This document shows, piece by piece, positions 17,062 through 24,554 of a stretch of DNA of 35,417 nt. Within the stretch, counting starts at the first letter, position 1, and each line of letters starts with the position of its first letter. Origin of the DNA: Silicimonas sp. (GTDB lineage Bacteria; Pseudomonadota; Alphaproteobacteria; Rhodobacterales; Rhodobacteraceae); contig JAJDOD010000019.1 in NCBI GenBank assembly GCA_022340315.1, positions 1-35,417 of the forward strand, written 5' to 3'. The translations under genes were made by a program, and so were the position numbers. The notes under the pieces were generated by a model. The model made no database searches. It was given only the letters and a program-made list of their open reading frames with translations, and was not told where the DNA came from.

Positions 17062-17937
17062 ATGTTTCAGGGATCCATGCCTGCATTGGTCACGCCGTTC
17101 AAGAACGGCTCGGTTGACCTCGATGCTCTGAAATCGCTCGTGGACTGGCAGATCGAGAACGGATCGACCGGCCTGGTGCCCGTCGGAACCACCGGCGAAA
17201 GCCCGACGCTCAGCCATGATGAGCACGAAATGGTCGTCGAAGAGGTGGTCAAGGCCGCCGGCGGACGTGTGCCGGTGATCGCGGGCGCGGGCTCGAACAA
17301 CACCGACGAGGGCATCCGCTTCATCCGCCACGCCGAAAGCGTCGGCGCCGACGCCGCGCTGGTTGTCACGCCCTACTACAACAAACCCACTCAGAACGGG
17401 CTCTATGCCCATTTCAAGGCGATGCACGATGCGGCCAACCTGCCGATCATCATCTACAACATCCCCGGCCGCTCCGCCGTTGACATGAGCGTTGAAACGA
17501 TGGCGCGGCTGGCCGAACTGCCCCGGATCGTCGGCGTCAAGGACGCCACCGGCGATCTTTCGCGCGTACCGAAGCAGCGCATGGCCTGCGGCAAGGATTT
17601 CATCCAGCTCTCGGGCGAAGATGCGACCGCGCTCGGCTACAACGCCCACGGCGGCGTCGGCTGCATCAGCGTGACGGCCAATGTCGCGCCGAAGCTTTGC
17701 GCCGAGATGCAGGCGGCCACGCTTGCGGGCGACTACCAGACCGCGCTCGACATCACCGACCGGCTGATGCCGCTCCATATCGCGATCTTTCTCGAACCTG
17801 GACTGGCGGGCGCCAAGTACGGGCTGTCTCTGCTCGGCCGATGCTCGAACGAGATTCGCCTGCCGCTGACCGAGGTTTCCGACGGCACCAGGTCCGCGAT
17901 CAAGGACGCGATGGTGCACGCGGGTCTCCTGAACTGA
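17062..17937 (+). CDS. dapA: 4-hydroxy-tetrahydrodipicolinate synthase
   Basis: A 291-residue TIM-barrel lyase that condenses pyruvate with aspartate semialdehyde in lysine and diaminopimelate synthesis. The Schiff-base lysine is K160 ([12 protein letters not shown]); T43 (VGTTGES), Y106 (TPYYNKPTQ) and Y132 (IYNIPGRS) complete the site, each one position lower than in E. coli DapA. ATG 17062 sits eight bases after TAAGGAG; a GTG at 17053 overlaps that ribosome binding site and is less likely. The stop TGA overlaps a CTG that seems to begin the downstream permease gene. Confidence 0.96.
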   Translation: MFQGSMPALVTPFKNGSVDLDALKSLVDWQIENGSTGLVPVGTTGESPTLSHDEHEMVVEEVVKAAGGRVPVIAGAGSNNTDEGIRFIRHAESVGADAALVVTPYYNKPTQNGLYAHFKAMHDAANLPIIIYNIPGRSAVDMSVETMARLAELPRIVGVKDATGDLSRVPKQRMACGKDFIQLSGEDATALGYNAHGGVGCISVTANVAPKLCAEMQAATLAGDYQTALDITDRLMPLHIAIFLEPGLAGAKYGLSLLGRCSNEIRLPLTEVSDGTRSAIKDAMVHAGLLN

Positions 17938-18824
17938 ACGACGCCGCCGCGCCACGCGCCAACCTCGCCGGCAGCCTCTGGATGGTTGCCGCGATGGCGG
18001 GTTTCGCCGTCGAGGACATGGCCCTGAAGCGCGCCGCCTCCGGGCTTCCCGCCTGGCAGGTCATGGTGTTGTTCGGTGCCGGTGGCGCGCTCGCCTTTCT
18101 CGTGGCGGCGCGGCTGCGCGCAGAACGCGTCGCGCCGCCCGAGGCCTTCCGCCCGACCATGCTGATCCGCGACGGGTTCGAGATCTCCGGGCGGCTCTTC
18201 TATACGCTCGCCTACATCCACGCACCGCTGGCCTTTGCGACGGTCGTGCTTCAGGCAACGCCGCTCGTCGTCGTCGCGGGCGCGGCGCTGTTTTTCGGCG
18301 AGACGGTCGGCTGGCGGCGTTGGACCGCGATCCTCGTGGGCTTCCTCGGCGTTGCGCTGATGATCCGACCCGACACCGGCGGCGTCGGCCTTGTGCCTGC
18401 GATCTTCGCCATTCTCGGAATGCTGGGCTTCGCCGGGCGCGACCTCGCCACCCGCGCCGCGCCACCCGCGCTGGGGCCTGCCGCGCTTGGGGTCTGGGGC
18501 TTTCTCGCGATCCTCGTGGCGGGCGCGATCTGGTCGCAGTTCGAGCAGCGCCCGCCCGTGATGCCCGACGCGGCCAAGACCCTCTGGCTCGCGCTGGCAA
18601 TCGGTATCGGCGCCGCCTCCTATACGGCGCTGACCCTCGCGATGCGCACCGGTGAGATCGCCGCCGTTGCACCGTTCCGTTATACCCGTATCCTTTTCGG
18701 CGTCGGCTTCGGCGTCCTGGTCTTTGGCGAGACACTCGACCGGACGACGCTTCTGGGTGCGGTGATCGTCGTTGCCTCCGGCCTTTACATCCTGTTCCGA
18801 AGCCGCCGGTCGAACGGCCTTTAG
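17934..18824 (+). CDS. DMT-family (EamA) permease, possible CTG start
   Basis: A protein of about 296 residues with roughly ten hydrophobic segments in two EamA repeats, so an inner-membrane drug/metabolite-type transporter of unknown substrate. Segments include [19 protein letters not shown] in the first helix and [20 protein letters not shown] at the end of the first repeat. No ATG, GTG or TTG lies at the expected start; a CTG at 17934 overlaps the dapA stop as CTGA and would give [13 protein letters not shown], a plausible cytoplasmic N-terminus. ATG 17982 would drop 16 residues and begin in helix 1; ATG 17841 would add 31 residues within dapA. Coupled to dapA. Confidence 0.85.
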   Translation: MNDAAAPRANLAGSLWMVAAMAGFAVEDMALKRAASGLPAWQVMVLFGAGGALAFLVAARLRAERVAPPEAFRPTMLIRDGFEISGRLFYTLAYIHAPLAFATVVLQATPLVVVAGAALFFGETVGWRRWTAILVGFLGVALMIRPDTGGVGLVPAIFAILGMLGFAGRDLATRAAPPALGPAALGVWGFLAILVAGAIWSQFEQRPPVMPDAAKTLWLALAIGIGAASYTALTLAMRTGEIAAVAPFRYTRILFGVGFGVLVFGETLDRTTLLGAVIVVASGLYILFRSRRSNGL

Positions 18825-18837
18825 GGCAGAGGTCTCC

Positions 18838-19272
18838 TCAGTCTCCCCGCTGGCGCTGCTTCAGCCGCGTTTCGCGGAGAGCCTCAACCAGGATCGCGGT
18901 CAGAAGACCGATCATCAAAAGGCCATTGGCCGCGCAGATGCCTCCCAGCAGTCGCCATTCCTGCGGCAGCAGGATGTCCCCGAAGCCAAGCGTGGTGAAT
19001 GCGACCAGCGAGAAATAGACCGAGGCCTCGACGGTGATGAAGACGCCAAGCGCATAGAAGGCAATCGCCCAGATCCAGACCGCCAGTGTCATCATGCCCA
19101 GCGTCCAGAGCAGCGAGAGTGTCAGGATCGCCATGATCTTCGGCCCGTGCGGCGGCCATTCCGCCCAATGGTGCAGCCTGGCCAGCACCGATGAGAGCGC
19201 CCACCACGAGGCGGCGGCGACGAGAATGGTCAGAAATGTCAGGGCCGAACCAAGAGCAAGCTGCGTGAACAT
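18838..19272 (-). CDS. Small potassium-channel-like membrane protein
   Basis: A 144-residue membrane protein. It has hydrophobic segments at about 6-30, 48-78 and 109-130, and before the last of these the pore sequence FTTLGFGD (92-99), which matches the K+ selectivity filter T-x-G-Y/F-G-D. It is therefore like the two-helix pore domain of Ion_trans_2 channels with an extra N-terminal helix and no ligand-binding domain. It would need to assemble as a tetramer. The start ATG 19272 gives MFTQLALGSALTFL. It is convergent with the DMT permease. Ion selectivity and gating are not tested. Confidence 0.8.
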   Translation of the reverse strand: MFTQLALGSALTFLTILVAAASWWALSSVLARLHHWAEWPPHGPKIMAILTLSLLWTLGMMTLAVWIWAIAFYALGVFITVEASVYFSLVAFTTLGFGDILLPQEWRLLGGICAANGLLMIGLLTAILVEALRETRLKQRQRGD

Positions 19273-19389
19273 GAACCCATTCTGATCCGGCGTCCGGAAC
19301 CGTCAACCGGTCGTCGTTAACCATTTGTTTTTCTTTGTGACCGTACGCACCACATCTTGTGCGCCCGCCGACTTTCGCTTCAAGAGGCA

Positions 19390-19433
19390 CCGACGCGATA
19401 CCGACGTAATACCGACGCGATACCGACGTTGCG
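19390..19433 (+). repeat. Four tandem 11-nt direct repeats upstream of smpB
   Basis: Units at 19390-19400, 19401-19411, 19412-19422 and 19423-19433 all start CCGACG. Units 1 and 3 are identical (CCGACGCGATA), unit 2 is CCGACGTAATA and unit 4 diverges at its end (CCGACGTTGCG). The 11-base period is close to one helical turn, so the four copies face the same side of the DNA. It lies in the 278-base gap between the divergent K+-channel-like gene and smpB. Confidence 0.8.
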
Positions 19434-19442
19434 ATTCTGCTC

Positions 19443-19457
19443 GTTTGCCCTGCAAAC
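19443..19457. promoter_or_regulatory. Inverted repeat upstream of smpB
   Basis: GTTTGC-CCT-GCAAAC is a perfect 6-bp inverted repeat with a 3-base centre, ten bases after the tandem repeats and about 94 bases before smpB. It is sized like a transcription-factor site. No T-run follows, so it is not a terminator. The factor is unknown. Confidence 0.35.
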
Positions 19458-19550
19458 AAAGGGGTTAACGCGGCTTGCCCGCAGCCGCAACACCCCACCC
19501 ACCGACCGTTGCATCTGGACAGCCATCACCCAAGCGCCTATCTCGGCGCG

Positions 19551-20024
19551 ATGGCCAAGAAACAGGATAACGAGAACTACAAGGTGGTCGCCGAGAACCG
19601 GCGGGCCCGGTTCGACTATGCCATCGAGGACGATCTCGAATGCGGCATTCAGCTCATGGGGTCCGAGGTCAAATCGCTGCGCACAGGCCAGTCCAATATC
19701 GCCGAAAGCTATGCCCATGTCGAAGACGGTGAGCTTTGGCTGATCAACAGCTACATCGCGCCGTACGACCAGGCGATGTTCGGCCACGAGGATCGCCGCC
19801 GTCGCAAGCTCCTGGTTTCAAAGAAGGAACTCGCGAACCTCTGGAACGCCACCCAGCGCAAGGGCATGACCCTTGTGCCACTGGTGCTTTACTTCAACCA
19901 TCGCGGCATGGCGAAGATCAAGATCGGCATCGCCAAGGGCAAGAAGACCCATGACAAGCGCGAGACCCAGGCGCGGCGCGACTGGAACCGTCAGAAACAA
20001 CGGTTGCTGAAAGAACACGGTTGA
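19551..20024 (+). CDS. smpB: SsrA-binding protein SmpB
   Basis: A 157-residue partner of tmRNA in trans-translation, which rescues stalled ribosomes. It shows [37 protein letters not shown], the [21 protein letters not shown] region and a basic tail [24 protein letters not shown] 19551 gives the family start [18 protein letters not shown]; the in-frame TTG at 19509 would add 14 residues without support. The tmRNA gene itself is not in the window. Confidence 0.96.
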   Translation: MAKKQDNENYKVVAENRRARFDYAIEDDLECGIQLMGSEVKSLRTGQSNIAESYAHVEDGELWLINSYIAPYDQAMFGHEDRRRRKLLVSKKELANLWNATQRKGMTLVPLVLYFNHRGMAKIKIGIAKGKKTHDKRETQARRDWNRQKQRLLKEHG

Positions 20025-20130
20025 GCAGCGCCGTTCGCCTCGCGGCGAAAATACGGGACGCGACCATTGTTCTGGTATTTTTTCTTCCGTTATTCTCGCG
20101 CAAACGGGGGCTGTTCAAAGTGAGCGCGTA

Positions 20131-21072
20131 ATGTACGAGCTGCTGGGTATCAAGTGGGGCGAACCTGTCTACGGTACGCCCAGCGGGACAATCAACTGGC
20201 AGGAAGACCTCGGCGGTCTGACGTCCAGCACGGGCGATGTGGATGATCTCGTGAACACGCTCAACGCGGCATTCGAGCGTTGGGAAGATGTGGCCGCAAT
20301 CAACTTTCGCGAAGGCGGTTCCCTCGACGTTACCATAAGCTACGCCTCGTTCCTGGGCGATTCCGACCCGTTGAACGACAGCTCGGCCGGGCTTGCCTCC
20401 TGGTCGGATGCTCCCGGGCTGGATGAACCGGTCGGAGCGACAATCACCTTCAATTCCGACCTTCTCTGGGCTCCGAATGGTAGCGGAGGCACAGATTTCT
20501 ATGCGGTCGCGCTGCACGAGATTGGCCATATCATCGGGTTGGCGCATGTCTGGGAATTCGGCGACCCGGTTGCTGAGCGCGATCCCTCGATCCTGATGAA
20601 CGCTCTGATCGAGGCGGACGATCTTGGTGACGCAGACATCGAAGGCGCGCAGTACATTTATGGCACTGACGGCGAGGATCCGGTGGATGATCGCTCGGGC
20701 GGCGGCGGCGGCGGCGGAGGTGGCGCGATCGGCCTACTTGTCGGTATTATTGCGCTGATCGCGGCCGTCTTCACCGGTGGCGCGGGCGCCGCAGTTGCAA
20801 TGGCCGCCGGCGCGGTTCCGGGTGGCCGGGGATCAGACGACGACGAAGCCGACGCCCCGGAAACGATCGACTACTCTGCCAATGCCTTGGGCACGAACGA
20901 GTTTTACGATGTCGGCGACGACGGCCAGGTAACACACTACATTTCCGTCGAGGATATGGTCTATCTGCCGAGGATAGATTTCACGGCAATTGCCAACCCT
21001 TGCGGCTGCGTCGGGCTTTGCGGGCACATCATCGACATGGACGGTATCGAGCCCGACGACGTTTTCATCTAG
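20131..21072 (+). CDS. Matrixin-like zinc metalloprotease with membrane segment
   Basis: A 313-residue protein. Residues 1-180 resemble the M10/matrixin fold: H129-E130-x2-H133-x5-H139 in ALHEIGHIIGLAH is the zinc site and M156 in SILMNAL fits the Met-turn. A run of nine glycines (190-198) links this to a strongly hydrophobic segment (199-228). An acidic stretch and a C-terminal tail with three cysteines (C291, C293, C297) follow. There is no N-terminal signal peptide, prodomain cysteine switch or RTX repeat, so how the catalytic domain leaves the cytoplasm, if it does, is unclear. ATG 20131 has only a weak upstream ribosome site. The gene stands alone after smpB. Confidence 0.78.
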   Translation: MYELLGIKWGEPVYGTPSGTINWQEDLGGLTSSTGDVDDLVNTLNAAFERWEDVAAINFREGGSLDVTISYASFLGDSDPLNDSSAGLASWSDAPGLDEPVGATITFNSDLLWAPNGSGGTDFYAVALHEIGHIIGLAHVWEFGDPVAERDPSILMNALIEADDLGDADIEGAQYIYGTDGEDPVDDRSGGGGGGGGGAIGLLVGIIALIAAVFTGGAGAAVAMAAGAVPGGRGSDDDEADAPETIDYSANALGTNEFYDVGDDGQVTHYISVEDMVYLPRIDFTAIANPCGCVGLCGHIIDMDGIEPDDVFI

Positions 21073-21082
21073 GGCGCCCAGG

Positions 21083-22099
21083 TCAGTCGAATATCCCTGC
21101 CACGCGCCCGAGAAGCATGAAGGCGCGCGCAGACCTTGTGTCCGCAAGATACACCAGTTCCTGATCGTTCAGGGCTTCAGCCGTTCTCGAAAGTGTCCGG
21201 TCAAACGCCCGAAGGAAGTGGTGCGCGGAATCACGGAAGATCGTGTCCTGACGCATTCTGGCCGAGCTGAGCGCGAGCGACGACCGGTCACGGATGCCTC
21301 CAATCCCTGAAATTGCTGGACCACGCTCGCCGGCTGCGAACTTTCGCCAGACCTCGGGGCGCGCCCTTTCGGGGTTCAGGTCGTCCATGTAGATGCCGTC
21401 CTGGCTGAGGAGCGTCAGCACATCCTGGCTGGCGCGGACCACGACCGCCATCTGCGGATTGGCCAGCGCCCGGCGCAAGGCCTCGAAGCCGGCCTTGTCT
21501 TCGGCAGTTTCAGGAAAGTTCAAGGCCGCGATGAAGTCTTCATTGCTCACCGGCGGCACAGGCGCCGCGGCGGCCAGTTCCAGCATCTGCTGTGGGTCCG
21601 GCCGCGGCTGGGAAATCTGTCTCTCGCGCTGATCCTCGATCTTGGGTGCCGCGGCGCGTGGCTGGGCCACGAAACTGAAAAGGGTTTCCTCTGCGCGTTT
21701 CTGCGCCTTCACGATCTCGTCGATCTTCCGCTCGACATTCGGCCCCATCGTTGTCGCGGCGATCTGGGCCTGGCTGACGTATATTTGGCGCATTGCGTCC
21801 ATCGACGCCTGAAGCCGCTCGCTTTCCTCGCGGATGATACGGGCGCTCTTGATGGCGATCGTCGCAATCCAGATCAGCGCGACCGGCAGAAGAAGCGCCA
21901 GGATAACGACGAGGAAGCGCAGTGGACCCAACGTGTTCCCGTCGCCAAGCCCGGCGACCCACAGAAAGACGATTGCCGCCAGGATCCACGCCGCACTTGC
22001 GACCAGGGCAAGCCGATCCAGGGCGTGCAGGCCGGAACGCGTCGGTTCCCGTCCGTATATGCCGAGGTCCACAGGAGGAGTGTTTTGCGTCTCAGACAC
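21083..22099 (-). CDS. Membrane-anchored protein of unknown function downstream of greA
   Basis: A 338-residue protein I do not recognise. Two hydrophobic segments (about 30-50 and 59-82) form an N-terminal hairpin, followed by a charged helical region that could be coiled coil (about 84-145: KSARIIREESERLQASMDA...), a Pro/Ala linker, and a C-terminal helical domain of about 160 residues. The latter includes NPQMAVVVRASQDVLTLL and DSAHHFLRAFDRTL. The start appears to be GTG 22099, reading MSETQNTPPVDLG. It begins 15 bases after the greA stop, so the two are probably co-transcribed. It looks conserved rather than degraded but no function can be given. Confidence 0.75.
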   Translation of the reverse strand: MSETQNTPPVDLGIYGREPTRSGLHALDRLALVASAAWILAAIVFLWVAGLGDGNTLGPLRFLVVILALLLPVALIWIATIAIKSARIIREESERLQASMDAMRQIYVSQAQIAATTMGPNVERKIDEIVKAQKRAEETLFSFVAQPRAAAPKIEDQRERQISQPRPDPQQMLELAAAAPVPPVSNEDFIAALNFPETAEDKAGFEALRRALANPQMAVVVRASQDVLTLLSQDGIYMDDLNPERARPEVWRKFAAGERGPAISGIGGIRDRSSLALSSARMRQDTIFRDSAHHFLRAFDRTLSRTAEALNDQELVYLADTRSARAFMLLGRVAGIFD

Positions 22100-22114
22100 G
22101 TGGCACCGATGCCT

Positions 22115-22585
22115 CTAGCTGTAACTAACGCTCAGAATTTCATAGCTTTTCTCGCCGCCCGGCGTACGTACTTCGACGCTGTCGCCTTCGTCCTTGCCGA
22201 TCATGGCGCGGGCCAGGGGCGATTTGATGTTCAGCTTGCCGTTCTCGATATCCGCCTCGGGCTCACCGACGATCTGATAAGTCTTCTCCTCATCGGTATC
22301 CTCATCCACGATGGTAATCGTAGCGCCAAACTTGATCGTACCCGAGAGACTCGCCGGGTCGATAACGTCGGCGAGCGAAAGAATGCCCTCAAGCTCCTTG
22401 ACGCGGCCTTCGATGAAGCTCTGTTTTTCGCGTGCGGCGTGATACTCGGCGTTCTCGCTGAGATCGCCGTGCTCGCGCGCCTCGGCAATCGCCCGAATCA
22501 CCGCTGGCCGCTCGACGGATTTGAGCTTCTTCAATTCTTCATTCAGCGCGGTATGTCCCGCGCGTGTCAGCGGTATCTTGTCCAT
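22115..22585 (-). CDS. greA: Transcription elongation factor GreA
   Basis: A 156-residue factor that enters the RNA polymerase secondary channel and promotes cleavage of backtracked RNA. The coiled-coil N-terminus contains the loop acidic residues in [18 protein letters not shown], followed by a C-terminal FKBP-like domain with [12 protein letters not shown] and [17 protein letters not shown] 22585 gives [18 protein letters not shown]; a TTG at 22594 is in frame but adds only three residues. It is divergent from the ETF-QO gene and followed by a membrane-protein gene. Confidence 0.96.
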   Translation of the reverse strand: MDKIPLTRAGHTALNEELKKLKSVERPAVIRAIAEAREHGDLSENAEYHAAREKQSFIEGRVKELEGILSLADVIDPASLSGTIKFGATITIVDEDTDEEKTYQIVGEPEADIENGKLNIKSPLARAMIGKDEGDSVEVRTPGGEKSYEILSVSYS

Positions 22586-22719
22586 GAAAACCAACCTTAC
22601 GAGAAAGTCCCGCGAGTCTTACAGCCCCAAAGCGCCAAAGAGCAAGTGGCTGCGCCGGATTGTGCTGATCGAGACAAGATGGTTGCGGTTCGCAGGCGCG
22701 TTGAGACGTGTCGTCACAA

Positions 22720-22747
22720 TTGACCCCCGGTGCGCATCCGATAGAAC
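22720..22747 (+). promoter_or_regulatory. Candidate promoter for ETF-QO gene
   Basis: TTGACC (22720-22725) and TAGAAC (22742-22747) with a 16-base spacer match sigma-70 boxes at five and four of six positions. The predicted start of transcription is about 25 bases before ATG 22778, and AGGGGA lies in between as a ribosome binding site. Confidence 0.45.
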
Positions 22748-22777
22748 CAACGGCGAAAGCAGACAGGGGACCGTTTC

Positions 22778-24430
22778 ATGGCCGAGATCGAACGCGAGAG
22801 CATGGAATACGACGTGGTCATCGTGGGCGCGGGGCCAGCCGGTCTTTCGGCCGCGATACGGCTGAAACAACTCGACGCCGACTTGAACGTGGTTGTGCTC
22901 GAGAAGGGCTCCGAGGTCGGCGCGCATATACTGTCCGGCGCCGTTCTCGATCCGTCGGGTTTGTCCCGGCTGATTCCGGATTGGAGGGAAAAGGGTGCAC
23001 CGGTCAATGTCGAAGTGAAAAAGGACAGATTCTACGTCCTTGGCGAGGCCGGCAAACTGCGCCTCCCGAATTTCCTGATGCCGCCACTGATGAACAACCA
23101 CGGCAACTACATCGTCTCGATGGGCAATGTCTGCCGCTGGATGGCGGAACAGGCCGAGGGTATGGGCGTCGAGATCTTCCCCGGCATGTCCTGTTCGGAA
23201 CTGGTCTATGGCGAGAATGGCGAAGTGAAGGGCGTTGTCGCAGGTGTCTTCGGTTTGGAAGCGGACGGGTCCTACGGCGAGAACACCGAGCCGGGCATGG
23301 AGCTTCTGGGCAAGTACGTTTTTCTGTCGGAAGGCGTGCGCGGTTCGCTTTCAAAGGAAGTGATTGCCAAGTACGACCTCGCTGCTGATGCGGACGTGCC
23401 GAAGTTCGGCATCGGCATGAAGGAGATCTGGGAGGTCAAGCCGGAGAACCATGACGAGGGTCTCGTCCTGCACACGATGGGTTGGCCGCTGGGCTGGAAG
23501 CAGTCGGGTGGAAGCTTCATGTATCACCTTGATAACAATCAGGTTTACGTCGGCTATATCGTCGATCTCAACTACAAGAACCCCTATCTGTTTCCTTACA
23601 TGGAGTTCCAGCGCTTCAAGCATCACCCTGCGATTTCCAAGGTGTTGGAAGGTGGGAAGCGCGTGGCTTACGGCGCACGCGCCGTGACCAAAGGCGGTTT
23701 CCAGTCGATGCCGCAGGCGGCGTTTCCGGGAGGCGCGCTTCTGGGCTGCTCGGTGGGGCTGGTCAACCTGCCCCGGATCAAGGGCAACCACAACGCCATG
23801 CATTCCGGCATCGAGGCCGCCGAAGCGGCCTTTGCCGCGATACGTGGCGGCCGGCAGGGCGATATTCTAAGCGACTACGACGAGCGCCTTCGCGAAGGCC
23901 CGGTTGGCCGCGACCTGAAGCGGGTTCGCAACGTGGCGCCCCTTAATGCCAAGTACGGGCCGCTCGGCGGACTGGCGCTTGGCGGGTTCGACATGTGGTT
24001 CCAGACCATTTTCCAGGGCTTCAGCCTGTTCGGTACCAAGGCACATGGGAAAACGGATGCCGAAAGCACCGAACCGGCCTCGCAGCATCAGCCCATCGAC
24101 TATCCGAAACCCGATGGCAAGCTGTCGTTCGACCGGCTGACCAATGTGAGTTTCTCGTTCACCAATCACGAGGAAAGCCAACCGGCGCATCTGAAGCTGG
24201 CTGATCCGGACGTGCCGGTGACGGTGAACTGGGAGAACTACGCGGGGCCGTCGGCGCGGTACTGTCCGGCTGGTGTCTATGAATTCGTGGGCGAGGGGGC
24301 CGAGCGCAGGTTCCAGATCAATTTCCAGAATTGCGTGCATTGCAAGACCTGCGACATCAAGGACCCGGCTCAGAATATCACGTGGACAACGCCCCAGGGC
24401 GGCGACGGGCCCAACTATCCCAATATGTGA
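22778..24430 (+). CDS. Electron transfer flavoprotein-ubiquinone oxidoreductase
   Basis: A 550-residue membrane-associated enzyme (ETF-QO) that passes electrons from acyl-CoA and amine dehydrogenases via ETF to ubiquinone. The FAD-binding G17-A-G-P-A-G22 follows YDVVIVGAG; RYCPAGVYEF and NCVHCKTCDIKDPAQNI hold the four cluster ligands C496, C519, C522 and C525 of a [4Fe-4S] centre. The ending GGDGPNYPNM is typical. Length agrees with bacterial and mitochondrial homologues. No etfAB genes are in the window. It is divergent from greA. Confidence 0.96.
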   Translation: MAEIERESMEYDVVIVGAGPAGLSAAIRLKQLDADLNVVVLEKGSEVGAHILSGAVLDPSGLSRLIPDWREKGAPVNVEVKKDRFYVLGEAGKLRLPNFLMPPLMNNHGNYIVSMGNVCRWMAEQAEGMGVEIFPGMSCSELVYGENGEVKGVVAGVFGLEADGSYGENTEPGMELLGKYVFLSEGVRGSLSKEVIAKYDLAADADVPKFGIGMKEIWEVKPENHDEGLVLHTMGWPLGWKQSGGSFMYHLDNNQVYVGYIVDLNYKNPYLFPYMEFQRFKHHPAISKVLEGGKRVAYGARAVTKGGFQSMPQAAFPGGALLGCSVGLVNLPRIKGNHNAMHSGIEAAEAAFAAIRGGRQGDILSDYDERLREGPVGRDLKRVRNVAPLNAKYGPLGGLALGGFDMWFQTIFQGFSLFGTKAHGKTDAESTEPASQHQPIDYPKPDGKLSFDRLTNVSFSFTNHEESQPAHLKLADPDVPVTVNWENYAGPSARYCPAGVYEFVGEGAERRFQINFQNCVHCKTCDIKDPAQNITWTTPQGGDGPNYPNM

Positions 24431-24497
24431 CGGCTCATCGCCGAATCCCGGCATGTAACACTTGCGTCAGCATTCCGCGGCAATCTGCGCGAGCGCA

Positions 24498-24526
24498 TTG
24501 CCTGTCCAGGGTCGTCGCACTAGGCT
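24498..24526 (+). promoter_or_regulatory. Candidate promoter for the TPR-protein gene
   Basis: TTGCCT (24498-24503) and TAGGCT (24521-24526) are separated by exactly 17 bases and lie 28 bases before the start codon at 24555, in the 124-base gap after the ETF-QO gene. Both boxes are imperfect. Confidence 0.38.
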
Positions 24527-24554
24527 CCCGCCAAATCCATATGGGTCTTGTTTC

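Noticed and set aside
19273-19550. A possible small RNA or peptide gene in the gap before smpB
   Set aside because: No open frame with a ribosome site and no hairpin followed by a T-run was found; the repeats explain the visible structure.
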